Positions 7,245-15,225 of a stretch of 50,411 nucleotides of DNA are shown in pieces. The notes beneath the pieces are model-generated. The model was not told the origin of the DNA and did not search any database. It saw only the letters and a program-made list of their open reading frames with translations. The DNA is from a virus. The stretch spans positions 1 to 50,411 of the IMG/VR virus record IMGVR_UViG_3300046500_000035; one strand, 5' to 3'. The stretch's first letter is position 1; each line of letters starts with the position of its first letter. The position numbers and the translations under genes were made by a program.

Positions 7245-7988
7245 TCAGGCAGGAATCACCGCGATGCAGGTGCTCACCAGTGTTCCTGACGCCTTGAACG
7301 ATGCATCGGGCAGGTTGACGATGCTACCGCTGCGCGCGGATATGATGCCCCGGAAGTCGCGCGCCAGTGCATCCTCGCGGAACATGACGCCAGTAGGCAT
7401 CACTGCGACGAGAAGGCCACGCGGCTTCAGGAACTTTAGGGCATGCAGGACGTGGTAGATGTCGCTGCGCTTCTTGTCGAACGGCGGGTTCATCACCACT
7501 CGGTCGTATTTCTGAGCCGGTTCTACAGAAAGGAAGTCGCCGACGACAACTGACTGGTAGACCTTTGCATCGATCAGATGCTTGGCGTTTTCCGGCAGGA
7601 GCTCGATACAGTCAACGTCGACGCCCTCGACGATCAAGGCCTCAGCAATCGCGCCGCGACCGGCCGACGGCTCAAGGGCAAACATGCCTACACCGACTTG
7701 AGCGAGATCAAGTAGCTTTGCTACCACTGCCGGCGGCGTCGGGAAGTATCCGAAGTCCTGCGGCACAGTGACCTCACCCGTCATGATGATGTTCTCCATT
7801 GCCTCAGCCGCATCGCCGTCGAACAGGTGGGCCTTGGCTTTCGTGTTCCATTTGCCGCCCGCAGCCTTCAGCGTTTTGTCCAGGCGCGCATACAGGCTCT
7901 TTTCGAGCTGTCCACCGGTGATGAAAAGCTTGTTGCCCTCAGTGCGGGATGCGCTCAGCAGCGCCATAACGTCGGTTGCGACCTTCAT
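7245..7988 (-). CDS. Class I SAM-dependent methyltransferase, N6-adenine type
   Basis: 247 aa. An N-terminal domain (about 1-75) precedes DFGYFPTPPAVVAKLLDLA, motif I ALEPSAGRGAIAEAL (about 105-118), an acidic motif II (CIELLPEN) and motif IV VMNPPF (about 162-167). NPPF and the FPTP entry are typical of phage N6-adenine methyltransferases related to the DUF4942 group. It has no separate target-recognition domain of the usual size. It may be a second protective methylase or act on something other than DNA. Confidence 0.8.
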   Translation of the reverse strand: MKVATDVMALLSASRTEGNKLFITGGQLEKSLYARLDKTLKAAGGKWNTKAKAHLFDGDAAEAMENIIMTGEVTVPQDFGYFPTPPAVVAKLLDLAQVGVGMFALEPSAGRGAIAEALIVEGVDVDCIELLPENAKHLIDAKVYQSVVVGDFLSVEPAQKYDRVVMNPPFDKKRSDIYHVLHALKFLKPRGLLVAVMPTGVMFREDALARDFRGIISARSGSIVNLPDASFKASGTLVSTCIAVIPA

Positions 7989-8098
7989 GTGTTTTTTCTC
8001 CGAGCAGAATCAAGCCTCCGAAAGTTCGGTGGCGAATAGGTTGGTGGTGTTCTATACGTGGTGACCGGCATGGGGCCGGGAATCGTCACGGTAGTGCG

Positions 8099-8350
8099 TC
8101 ACGCAATGCGAATGTGATCGTTCAACTGGTCATCCGGCATGCGGTCGGCGCCGCGAATCAGCCGGGAGATCATGTCCTGCTCTTCCTCGATCTTGGCGCG
8201 GGCCATGACTCGCTTTAGTGCCGCGTCATCGTTGTGATAAAGCTTCGTGACGATCTGCCGTGACAGAAGCAGGGCTTCGCGCTCCTGCTCGGACTTCTTG
8301 TCCCGATCGCGCTTTTCCTGCTGTCGCTGGGCTGCTGTCTTCGCTGTCAT
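8099..8350 (-). CDS. Small charged hypothetical protein
   Basis: 83 aa, a highly charged helix (AAQRQQEKRDRDKKSEQERE) followed by a second helical part ending DQLNDHIRIA. ATG 8350 overlaps the TGA of the upstream gene as TGATG. Function unknown. Confidence 0.6.
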   Translation of the reverse strand: MTAKTAAQRQQEKRDRDKKSEQEREALLLSRQIVTKLYHNDDAALKRVMARAKIEEEQDMISRLIRGADRMPDDQLNDHIRIA

Positions 8351-8766
8351 CACGCAGCCCTGTGCGCTGCAACAAACGCCTCTGCGTCATACTCCTGCAC
8401 CGATAGCCTGACGACCAGGTGCGGATCCTTCGATGTTGCGCACATGAACAGGATCTTCTGCAGGCCCTTGTGCCTGGCCCGGCTACCGACTTCGGCCAGC
8501 ACCTCTTTGAGCTTGACCGGCGATGCGTGAATCTCGGCGGCCAGCGCCATGATTAGCAGCACGTCCAGCCCATCGAGCGGACGCTTTTCAGAACGCCACC
8601 ACAGATGAGGCTGACCTATCGCCGCACGTTCCCGCGACACCTTGCCTTTGCCCTCAAGCTCAACGAGGTCAGCGCGCACTGCCTGGATGCTCATCCCGGT
8701 CGAGTCGGCCAGTGCCTGGGCGGTCATTCCGGTCGCCTGGGTGAGATATCGCCAAATTGGGGTCAT
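8350..8766 (-). CDS. Winged-helix DNA-binding protein
   Basis: 138 aa. Residues 1-50 (IWRYLTQATGMTAQALADST, MSIQAVRADLVELEGKGKVS) form a DeoR/MarR-like helix-turn-helix, followed by RERAAIGQPHLWWR as the wing. The second half looks like a helical domain. Probably a phage regulator, or a replication/partition accessory; the target is unknown. Sits in the early operon between small genes. Confidence 0.6.
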   Translation of the reverse strand: MTPIWRYLTQATGMTAQALADSTGMSIQAVRADLVELEGKGKVSRERAAIGQPHLWWRSEKRPLDGLDVLLIMALAAEIHASPVKLKEVLAEVGSRARHKGLQKILFMCATSKDPHLVVRLSVQEYDAEAFVAAHRAA

Positions 8767-8838
8767 GATTAATACCGCTCGGGGGTAAATGTATGTGTTC
8801 GGCCCGGCGCCGGGCGCGGACCGTATTGCTTATTCGCC

Positions 8839-9297
8839 TCATGCTGCCTTCGCCTGATCCCATACACCCATCGCCAAGAAGATGGCATTGGCTTCAGTCT
8901 CGGTCAGCGTCACTACGTCAGGGACTGCAATCCACCCCGACCCGATGACGTGCTTCTGATTGGCTGACGCGCAGATCTCGGCGTGTTTCTCGATCATCAG
9001 CGCCTCGAGGCTCGACAAGAGATACACGCCGTCTGTGGTGAACTCGGTCGCCTTGCTGTACTGGGCGCCGTTGGGCTCCTGGCAGAAAACCGCGATGTGC
9101 ACAGTCCATCGGTGAGCGATATCACAAAGAGCGTCGACCACCGGTAGGCTGCGGATCTGCTTGCAGTTCTTCCAGTTGAGCATTACCTGTCGATCAGGCG
9201 GCTCCACATCTACTACAGCAGCGTGATTGGTGCGGAGTAGGGCGCGGCAGGAACGATCCATTCGCGCCTTGAAGCTGTGGGGTTTCCTCTTGCTCAT
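8839..9297 (-). CDS. Hypothetical protein
   Basis: 152 aa from ATG 9297 (MSKRKPHSFKARMDRSCRAL), which overlaps the upstream stop as ATGA; a longer frame to 9453 overlaps a real gene and is rejected. It carries a basic N-terminus and a mixed alpha/beta body with WTVHIAVFCQEPNG and GVYLLSSLEALMIEKHAEIC. Families of this type are common in Pseudomonas prophages next to the recombination genes. No function assigned. Confidence 0.65.
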   Translation of the reverse strand: MSKRKPHSFKARMDRSCRALLRTNHAAVVDVEPPDRQVMLNWKNCKQIRSLPVVDALCDIAHRWTVHIAVFCQEPNGAQYSKATEFTTDGVYLLSSLEALMIEKHAEICASANQKHVIGSGWIAVPDVVTLTETEANAIFLAMGVWDQAKAA

Positions 9298-9536
9298 AAC
9301 GCCTCCGCCATCTGCCTCAATTGCTTGCGACCAGCAGGGGAGATATTTCGCGTCTTCCGCTTGAGCACCGTTTCGGGGTCTATCCAGTCCCGGCGCTTGG
9401 GCGGGATGGGGGTGCCGGTGAAGCATGCGCCCTGCGTGATACGGCCGCCGCATTGTTCGTAAGCCGCCATCGCGTCGGCGAATTCGGCTGATTTGCTGAG
9501 GGTTGGAGCGTCAGGACTTAGGCTGAAGCTGATCAT
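9294..9536 (-). CDS. Small hypothetical protein
   Basis: 80 aa, MISFSLSPDAPTLSKSAEFA with a CGGRITQGACFTG centre and a basic C-terminus (RKTRNISPAGRKQLRQMAEA). The 4-bp overlaps on both sides place it in a translationally coupled string with the exonuclease gene upstream. No family recognised. Confidence 0.6.
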   Translation of the reverse strand: MISFSLSPDAPTLSKSAEFADAMAAYEQCGGRITQGACFTGTPIPPKRRDWIDPETVLKRKTRNISPAGRKQLRQMAEAL

Positions 9537-10300
9537 GCTGCCTTACTCCTGAGCTGCTTCTCGTAGCCGTCCACCAGCTTGCTGAATTCCCAAAGGTCTT
9601 CTTCAAGCCGTTCGATGTAGTCGTCGTCGCGCTTGAACTCGCGCCACCAGAGCTGGCGGCCGACCGGTTTCAGCAGTGGGCAATACATACCGATATGCCA
9701 CCACTTACGCTCACTGATCCACATGCACCCCTGCACCTGGTCGATGACCTCGCTGGCGTCGTTGTCGATGTGGAAGGACCGAAGCTTGTCGGGCGCCAGG
9801 AAGCACTTGTACTCGCTGCCGCCGTCTTCCCCGATGAACCCGTCTGCACTGGCACCGAATACGCCGTCATCGGTTTTGATCAGCCCCACCTGGGTGACAA
9901 TCAGGCCGGTCTGGATTTCGTGTTCCATCCGGGCGTCGGGTTCAAGGTCATGCCCGCGGCGCATCTGCCACGTTTCAAATCCGCCATCCAGCGGCAGTCC
10001 GCCGATGCGCTCGACTGCGAGCTCGAAGGCATAGGTGAGGGCAGCATTGGATGGTTCACCGACCGTCTCGCCGTCCAAGGCGCGCTGTACGACTTCTGCC
10101 TTAGGCCCGGCCTTGTAACCGGCAAGCTCCATGGCTTTCGATTCGCTTTTTCCGGACAGCATGGCGTCGACGTATTTCTTTTGCTGAGCGTTGAGCCCGT
10201 TCACCTTCGAGCGAGCGGTGCTGAACATGCTGGCAGTGATGCAGCCTGCGCGCTCTTTAAGCCAAGCATCGCTGCCCTGGGCGCAATTGATGATGATCAT
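9533..10300 (-). CDS. YqaJ-type viral exonuclease (lambda-Exo fold)
   Basis: 255 aa. The start QGSDAWLKERAGCITASMF is the RxGxITAS signature of YqaJ/lambda-Exo nucleases. The PD-(D/E)xK core is visible as the Glu-rich EPDARMEHEI region, FGASADGFIGEDGGSEYKCF (Asp, then Glu-x-Lys) and the QVQGCMWI helix. It degrades one strand of double-stranded ends to give 3' tails for annealing. The next gene encodes the probable annealing partner, with a 4-bp overlap, forming a Red-like recombination pair. Confidence 0.88.
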   Translation of the reverse strand: MIIINCAQGSDAWLKERAGCITASMFSTARSKVNGLNAQQKKYVDAMLSGKSESKAMELAGYKAGPKAEVVQRALDGETVGEPSNAALTYAFELAVERIGGLPLDGGFETWQMRRGHDLEPDARMEHEIQTGLIVTQVGLIKTDDGVFGASADGFIGEDGGSEYKCFLAPDKLRSFHIDNDASEVIDQVQGCMWISERKWWHIGMYCPLLKPVGRQLWWREFKRDDDYIERLEEDLWEFSKLVDGYEKQLRSKAA

Positions 10301-11223
10301 TCGTCGACCTCCTCAAATTCGACTGTGTCGTTGGGCTCAGTTTCTGGTTGATTGTCCGCCTCGGCCTCGACAGTCTTAGCCGCTTCCGATGCGCTGGTTC
10401 CTGCGGCTTTCAGCTTCACGCCGCACGCCACCACAGACTCCTTAAACAGGTCGTACGAGGTTTTGTCTTTGGTGTCGTTTATGGCGGCGATGCCCGCTTT
10501 CCATACTTCGGTGAGCGCCTCCTGCGTGGCGGCTGCCTCTGCCTGCGCAATCCAATGCCTAGAAAGGGATGGGTCATGCGGCACGGGTTCTGGCTTCTGA
10601 TTTTGAGCTGGTGCCTGCTCCTGAGGTCGGAGCTCTTCGGGAAGGTCTTCAATGTCCTGAGTGAAGATGTCCGATGCGGCAGTGACGTTGAGCGTCATAG
10701 CGATCATGGCGCGCTTGCAGGCCATCTTGAGGATGGTGTTCGCCAGATCGGCAGGCTCGGTACGCACTTGGTCGACCGAATTGCCGTTTTTGTAAAACTT
10801 CTTCCGGCGCATGTTCTCGGGCGTAGCGTCGAGCTCAGCCTTACAGGCCGCACCGCGCCATTTGTACTTCTCCTCGCCGGAAGAGCATTCACCAACGCCT
10901 TCGCCAAGCACAGTGCCTGTGGTTTGATGGCGACCAACACAGGTAACGCGGTAGCGAGCCGTTTTGTCGTTCGACAGATCCTCGATGCGATATTCCTGTG
11001 CGACACGGAAAGTTACGCAGAGCACCTCGGCGCCGGGCTTGTACAGGGTTGGCTTCGGAGTGCCCGGGATGGTGCCGTAGTGGGTCTCACGCTTCATGAT
11101 GTCGCGCATCACTTCCTGCACCAGGTTTACACGCTGGCGAATCTCCACGGCCGAGAAACGATGAACCTCGGCGGCGGTCAGGCCGGCGCTTTCGCGCACC
11201 GGCATTTGAATAAGTTCGTTCAT
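10297..11223 (-). CDS. Putative single-strand annealing protein
   Basis: 308 aa. The N-terminal 190 residues carry HYGTIPGTPKPTLYKPGAEV, a Cys-rich GVGECSSGEEKYKWRGAACK and ANTILKMACKRAMIAMTLNV, which resemble the Rad52/Sak-like or related annealing proteins paired with phage exonucleases. The C-terminus is an acidic, Pro/Gln-rich tail (ending NDTVEFEEVDE), like tails of single-strand binding proteins. It is coupled to the YqaJ exonuclease. I assign the role mainly by partner and sequence style; it is not a typical RecT. Confidence 0.6.
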   Translation of the reverse strand: MNELIQMPVRESAGLTAAEVHRFSAVEIRQRVNLVQEVMRDIMKRETHYGTIPGTPKPTLYKPGAEVLCVTFRVAQEYRIEDLSNDKTARYRVTCVGRHQTTGTVLGEGVGECSSGEEKYKWRGAACKAELDATPENMRRKKFYKNGNSVDQVRTEPADLANTILKMACKRAMIAMTLNVTAASDIFTQDIEDLPEELRPQEQAPAQNQKPEPVPHDPSLSRHWIAQAEAAATQEALTEVWKAGIAAINDTKDKTSYDLFKESVVACGVKLKAAGTSASEAAKTVEAEADNQPETEPNDTVEFEEVDE

Positions 11224-11230
11224 GGCTGCC

Positions 11231-12427
11231 TCAGTAGGTGATGGCGATGTTCGGGATCTTGCGTTGAGCGATGAGGGTGATGGCCTGCTTGGCGCATTCC
11301 TCAGTCATGCCGCCGGCAACGAACGCATCCAGCGCGGCGCGGTTCGTCTTTGCTTTGTGGGCCTTGTCGGCATCTCGTGCCGCTTGCTGGCGTGCAACTT
11401 CCGCCGCCTCGGCCTCCTGACGTGCAATCTCGGCCTGGCGGGCGCGCTCTACGGCTTCGGCTTGGCGACGCTCGGCGGCGGCAGCCTCATCTTTGGCTCT
11501 CTGCTCAGCGGCTAGGCGATTGGCTTCGGCCTGCTCAAGCGCCTGCTGGTGCCGGCGCTCGTCGTCGATCTTCTGCTGTGCGGCCCGCTGCTCAGCTTCA
11601 ACCTTCTCCCGTGCGGCTTGGGCGGCAGCTCGCTCGGCTTGCTCTGCCGCAAGCTTCAGCTCCAGCTCGAGACGATCTGCTGCAGCCCTGGCGTCTGCTT
11701 CACGCTTGGTGGCCGCATCGCGCTCACCTTGAGCACGCTGCTCGGCTTCGATGCGAGCACGATCAGCGGCAGCGCGGGCAATCTCCGCCTCTCTGTCACG
11801 CTGGGCCTGAGCCTCAGCTTCGGCACGAAGACGGGCAAGCTCAGCCTGATCAGCTTCATAACGCTGAAGCTCAGCGTGGGTCGCTCGAAGCGCCTTAATT
11901 GCGAGATCCTTCGCGCCAGCGGCTTCCGCCTTGAATTCATCCCACTCATCGCCGATATCCACCGCCTCAGCCTGATCGATTAGGCCTTGAACATGAGCCG
12001 ACGTTTCGCTGGCGAGATTCTGTGGTAAGCCGCGCAGCCATTCGAGTTTTTCATTGTGCGCATCGACACGCTTATCCTCTGTCGCCTGCCAGTCATCCAG
12101 AGGCTTGCGCACCTCTTTTTGCCAGGTTTCGAGAATGTCCCAGACGCGCTTGCGTTCGGCGTCGATGCGCACCGGCACCTTCTTCTGCTCTGCCGAAAGC
12201 TCCTTGCCTTTGTTTTCGATTGCCGTTTTTGTACGAGCAACCTCATAAGCCATCGAAGCGATTTCCTTGCGGCCTTTGGCGGTTTTGAGGTCGGGGACCA
12301 CAGCCAAGAATTCGTCGATCTTGATGCGAATCTTTTCCAGCCAAGGCTCAAGGCCTTTGTCGGCGCTGTACACCGCCAGCGCTGTTTCCTGCGGCGGCGC
12401 AACGATCAGTTCTTTTTCTGCAGACAT
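11231..12427 (-). CDS. Large coiled-coil protein of the early recombination operon
   Basis: 398 aa. An N-terminal helical domain (about 20-170) with EIASMAYEVARTKTAIENKG and QKEVRKPLDDWQ, then a 190-residue Ala/Glu/Arg/Gln-rich coiled coil (about 185-365), then a small C-terminal domain (AFVAGGMTEECAKQAITLIA). The N-terminal part resembles DUF1351-like phage proteins that accompany recombinases. Databases sometimes name such proteins TolA-like, which only reflects composition. Probably a structural or clamp partner of the recombination proteins. Confidence 0.7.
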   Translation of the reverse strand: MSAEKELIVAPPQETALAVYSADKGLEPWLEKIRIKIDEFLAVVPDLKTAKGRKEIASMAYEVARTKTAIENKGKELSAEQKKVPVRIDAERKRVWDILETWQKEVRKPLDDWQATEDKRVDAHNEKLEWLRGLPQNLASETSAHVQGLIDQAEAVDIGDEWDEFKAEAAGAKDLAIKALRATHAELQRYEADQAELARLRAEAEAQAQRDREAEIARAAADRARIEAEQRAQGERDAATKREADARAAADRLELELKLAAEQAERAAAQAAREKVEAEQRAAQQKIDDERRHQQALEQAEANRLAAEQRAKDEAAAAERRQAEAVERARQAEIARQEAEAAEVARQQAARDADKAHKAKTNRAALDAFVAGGMTEECAKQAITLIAQRKIPNIAITY

Positions 12428-12488
12428 ACGGAGTCTCCCGCGCCATCCGTGTGCCGGGGCGCTGCGATTGAATAGGGTGGGGGTTGAA

Positions 12489-12596
12489 TCAGTGCGGTGC
12501 GTAAGCGCTGGCGATCATCCAGGTGGCGCAGAAAAGCAGGGTGAAGAAGCTGCCGCGCCAGAATGCGATGCGCTTGGCGTGTTGGTAGCGGGTCAT
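12489..12596 (-). CDS. Tiny membrane protein (35 aa)
   Basis: Reads MTRYQHAKRIAFWRGSFFTL and continues LFCATWMIASAYAPH: a basic N-terminus and one membrane segment (about 13-31). Start ATG 12596 overlaps the upstream stop as ATGA. Small inner-membrane peptide of unknown role. Confidence 0.55.
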   Translation of the reverse strand: MTRYQHAKRIAFWRGSFFTLLFCATWMIASAYAPH

Positions 12597-12772
12597 GGGC
12601 ACGGCCTTGGCTTGGCTATCGGCCGGCGCTTCAACCACTCGGCTTTGATCGGGTAGGGTAGGTCCGCGACCCGCATACCCTTAGGGCAAACTAGCGTGCC
12701 TCGTATCTGAGCGCGATCTTGTTCGTCAGCCACTTGCTCGTCGATCAGGGAGGGGTAGAGAGGGGTTGTCAT
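12593..12772 (-). CDS. Small hypothetical protein (59 aa)
   Basis: Reads MTTPLYPSLIDEQVADEQDR and ends KRRPIAKPRPCP. ATGA overlaps at both ends (12769-12772 and 12593-12596) make it a convincing link in the coupled operon. No family recognised. Confidence 0.6.
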   Translation of the reverse strand: MTTPLYPSLIDEQVADEQDRAQIRGTLVCPKGMRVADLPYPIKAEWLKRRPIAKPRPCP

Positions 12773-13212
12773 GGCTGCACCTGCTTGATTTGGTCATCCA
12801 CCCACTTGCGCATTCGTACCCAGCGTTGCTCCGGCGTTTCCCTCACAAACGCTCGACTTCCATCCGACTGCCATTGATAAGCGCCGGAATACTCATCGTT
12901 TTCGTAAACGATCTCCCGGACCATAGCCGAGGCGAGCCCAAGCTTATCAGCCACCACTTCTGCGTCATCCGGATCAATTACCGTCATGTCCAGGCCGCGA
13001 GCATTACCGACGACTCCGAGGGTGCAGAATTCGCCATCGGCCTGCAGTTCTTCGGTCACCAAACGTTTGACCGGCATCGCATCCATCGCCGCAGCCAGCT
13101 CAAGAAGGAATGCCTGCCCACGCTTGCCGCGCAGGGCAGAGGCAACGGCGCCCCGCCAGCAAATGTGGCTCCAGTTGTCATCAATATCGTCGCAATATCC
13201 GCTTCTGCTCAT
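12769..13212 (-). CDS. Conserved-type phage hypothetical protein
   Basis: 147 aa. CWRGAVASALRGKRGQAFLL and ALDAMPVKRLVTEELQADGE-like text (AMDAMPVKRLVTEELQ), then GEFCTLGVVGNARGLDM and VYENDEYSGA are stretches I associate with a family common in Pseudomonas and Burkholderia prophages, function unknown. It is soluble and mixed alpha/beta. ATGA coupling on both sides. Confidence 0.7.
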   Translation of the reverse strand: MSRSGYCDDIDDNWSHICWRGAVASALRGKRGQAFLLELAAAMDAMPVKRLVTEELQADGEFCTLGVVGNARGLDMTVIDPDDAEVVADKLGLASAMVREIVYENDEYSGAYQWQSDGSRAFVRETPEQRWVRMRKWVDDQIKQVQP

Positions 13213-13406
13213 GCCGCTATCCTCGCTTCACGCCCAGCCAAGCGCCTGAAGCGCTCACAGTAGTAGGCGAATTCTTCCGGGTTGATTTGGTTGCTGGTGA
13301 ACAGGTTGATGATCTGGCGCTCTACGATGGCTTCGTAGAAGGGCGGGTAATCCAGAGCCTCAAGCTGGTCCAGCTGTTTGCTGATGTGGACGTGCGGGCT
13401 GTTCAT
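13209..13406 (-). CDS. Small hypothetical protein
   Basis: 65 aa, MNSPHVHISKQLDQLEALDY then PPFYEAIVERQIINLF and a basic end (FRRLAGREARIAA). Helical, soluble. Overlaps neighbours by 4 bp at each end. Function unknown. Confidence 0.6.
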   Translation of the reverse strand: MNSPHVHISKQLDQLEALDYPPFYEAIVERQIINLFTSNQINPEEFAYYCERFRRLAGREARIAA

Positions 13407-13819
13407 AAATCAGCATCCTCTGCTTCAGCCTGAAGACCTGCCTCGGCGTGCGGCTCGACCAACGCCTTCGCGATATCGAACAGCTTGCCCATCGGCGTTT
13501 CACCCTCACCGAGCAGCGCCGCGGCGAACGCCTTGGCCGGTGCGCCGCCAACAGCCGCGATGACCAACTGCGCGAAGCAGTCTTCGGGATCCTCATCGTC
13601 GATCTGACGCTGATTCAGGTGTTCCTGAACCTTGGTGAGGTAGGCCGAATACTCGACCACGATCGGCGCCGAGTGCCGGCGGCGAATCACCAGATCACAA
13701 CCACGCACCAGGTTCTCGGCGGTGTCTTCGATCCAGCGGTGTGCCGCTTCCTCGAAACCGGAGTTGTCATCCGGCTGCAGGTTGTCCCAGCGTGCCTGGG
13801 CTCTTGCGAGTGAGTTCAT
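13403..13819 (-). CDS. Hypothetical protein
   Basis: 138 aa from ATG 13819, which has GGAGG five bases upstream; the longer frame to 13894 is not supported. MNSLARAQARWDNLQPDDNS, then helical text with AVGGAPAKAFAAALLGEGET and an acidic C-terminus (AEAGLQAEAEDADL). Function unknown; part of the leftward early operon. Confidence 0.65.
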   Translation of the reverse strand: MNSLARAQARWDNLQPDDNSGFEEAAHRWIEDTAENLVRGCDLVIRRRHSAPIVVEYSAYLTKVQEHLNQRQIDDEDPEDCFAQLVIAAVGGAPAKAFAAALLGEGETPMGKLFDIAKALVEPHAEAGLQAEAEDADL

Positions 13820-13930
13820 GGTCGCCTCCGTAGGCGCTGTCCAACCGCATTGATCAGATGCCCGCGCAGGTGACCAACCCGTGCCGTGAAGCACGCGGGC
13901 ACCTGTCGATGCGGTCGTTATGGGGTAGGG

Positions 13931-14140
13931 TTATTCAGTTGGTGGCGCAGGGAGCGGCTGCCACTGAAATCCGCAGTAGCAGTAATCTCTGTAGAAATTG
14001 CGTGGGAATCGTGCGATCCCACAGTCCAGGCATCTTTGAATGCCATCCCGCTTGCTGCTCTCGACGCCGCGGGCGGCTTTCCCTGGGTTTTTTCGTCCGT
14101 GGCAAGCGTCAATGACAGACTGATTTGGCAAATTGCTCAT
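13931..14140 (-). CDS. Small zinc-ribbon-like protein
   Basis: 69 aa from ATG 14140 with AAGGAG seven bases upstream. CLDCGIARFPRNFYRDYCYC gives a CxxC...CxC pattern that may bind a metal; the N-terminus is basic. Similar small metal-binding proteins are frequent in early phage operons and may be regulators. No specific family recognised. Confidence 0.6.
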   Translation of the reverse strand: MSNLPNQSVIDACHGRKNPGKAARGVESSKRDGIQRCLDCGIARFPRNFYRDYCYCGFQWQPLPAPPTE

Positions 14141-14462
14141 CTCAATCTCCTTGCTGATTAACCAAACATACTCAGCTGCAACCACAAGAACGCGAACGGC
14201 CAAGGGGCAGCGGAGGGGTTGCATGTGGGTGTGTTCGATATGGGGTAGGGGTGCCGGTCTTTCCCGGCTGTCACGGCGCTCGTGCCAGATCGAGGTAGCT
14301 CGCCAATACCAGGTTGGCGCTGACCCTGCGCAATGCGGGTTGAGCTATTCGCCGATTGATGCAGATCGCCGGAGCTGATCCCGGCTTGATGGCCTAACTC
14401 ATCTAGGGCTCAGTAGCTCATCAGCGAGCCTCGGCTTGCGCATCAGCCTGCGCATTCATCTG

Positions 14463-14598
14463 CATCGGGGTGTGATCTGACCGGGATTCGAGCCCGAAAG
14501 ACCTACGTCGATTCCAGCGGCGCCGCCGTCCTCAACCGCACCAGCTTGGTGTGGCGGCCCTGTACCAAACGAGCCAAACACCAGATCACACCCCGATG
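14463..14598 (-). ncRNA. tRNA-like structured element closed by a 17-bp inverted repeat
   Basis: Arms CATCGGGGTGTGATCTG (14463-14479) and its exact complement (14582-14598) enclose 102 bases. Read on the minus strand, the 3' side carries TCGGG-CTCGAAT-CCCGG, a T-arm-like hairpin that is followed directly by TCAGATC, complementary to GATCTGG at the 5' side: the 7+5 stacking of a tRNA acceptor/T domain. A GTTTGGTACAG stretch resembles a D-loop. No CCA end, no clean anticodon loop and C at position 54 argue against a working tRNA. It may be a degenerate tRNA, a tRNA mimic or a processing signal. Confidence 0.45.
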
Positions 14599-14620
14599 GG
14601 CACTCTTGCGAATGCCGACG

Positions 14621-14653
14621 GCTTACTGCGCACTCTGGGAATGCGCAGTAAGC
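14621..14653. repeat. 12-bp perfect hairpin downstream of the 14658 gene
   Basis: GCTTACTGCGCA (14621-14632) pairs with 14642-14653 around a 9-base loop. It begins 4 bases past the stop codon of the minus-strand gene 14658-14975. There is no T-run, so it is more likely an RNA-stability or processing hairpin than an intrinsic terminator. Confidence 0.7.
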
Positions 14654-14657
14654 TGGT

Positions 14658-14975
14658 TCAGATAAATGCTGTCAGGGTTTTGGAGCCATCTGGGTTGATC
14701 GTTGTCATGTGCATCACTGGTGTCGACGTTGACTGACGCTGGCTGTAAACCGTCTGGCGCAGCTGCTCGATGATCGCGTCTCCCGGCTCGTCAGTGCTCA
14801 GCTTGTCTAGGTCGGCCGCGTTAGACGGGATGCAGGTGCTGCACATCAAGTGCGGGTCCTCATCCGTAGGGATGCAAGCGGTGAAGAACAAGCCAATGCC
14901 GTTTTCTTTGCAGATGGCGATCACCTCCTGCATCAGCGGGCTGATCTGCTCGTCGTAAACCTCTTCTTTGTTCAT
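14658..14975 (-). CDS. Hypothetical protein
   Basis: 105 aa from ATG 14975 (MNKEEVYDEQISPLMQEVIA) with GGGAG seven bases upstream. The middle has FFTACIPTDEDPHLMCSTCI, giving three Cys that may bind metal, and the C-terminus ends in a beta-hairpin-like MTTINPDGSKTLTAFI. Similar short proteins occur in pseudomonad prophages; no function known to me. Confidence 0.65.
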   Translation of the reverse strand: MNKEEVYDEQISPLMQEVIAICKENGIGLFFTACIPTDEDPHLMCSTCIPSNAADLDKLSTDEPGDAIIEQLRQTVYSQRQSTSTPVMHMTTINPDGSKTLTAFI

Positions 14976-15033
14976 GATGCTGCTCCCGGTTGATTTCCAA
15001 AGCGCCCTCATCGAAGGCGCTTCAGCAAATCAT

Positions 15034-15225
15034 TCAGGCGATCAGCGCTTTCAACTTCTGGCGGCAGTCACGCGCTTCGGCGGCGCAACGCTGCGCTTCT
15101 GCCTTGTCGCCTTTGCGAAGCGCCTGCTTCGCCCAGTGCGTCCAATCTGCGATGAAGCCTTCAAGGTCAGCGACCATCGCCTGATTGATGCTGACGAACT
15201 GGCCCTTGTCGTTGCGAATGGTCAT
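15034..15225 (-). CDS. Small hypothetical protein, first gene of the leftward operon
   Basis: 63 aa from ATG 15225 with GGAGGG eight bases upstream. MTIRNDKGQFVSINQAMVAD followed by amphipathic helices ending CRQKLKALIA. It is the first gene after the leftward promoter and its long leader, the position of early regulators such as N in lambda, but the sequence is not Arg-rich and I do not propose that. Confidence 0.6.
   Translation of the reverse strand: MTIRNDKGQFVSINQAMVADLEGFIADWTHWAKQALRKGDKAEAQRCAAEARDCRQKLKALIA

Larger units (their letters stand above)
14141..14657. other. 517-bp gap without a supported gene; structured RNA-like content
   Basis: This is the longest gene-free stretch inside the left operon. 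14141-14400 shows no open frame with a ribosome binding site on either strand. The right part holds a 17-bp inverted repeat with a tRNA-like T-arm and a 12-bp hairpin (listed separately). A 14-codon frame on the minus strand beginning just after the left arm of the repeat (MQMNAQADAQAEAR) is seen but unsupported. Confidence 0.6.

Noticed and set aside
8802-8815. 14-bp GC-only palindrome as a terminator
   Set aside because: No T-run and too little loop; noted only as a palindrome between two early genes.
14469-14592. Functional tRNA gene
   Set aside because: T-arm and acceptor pairing are tRNA-like, but there is no anticodon loop with U33, no CCA and the D-arm spacing is wrong.
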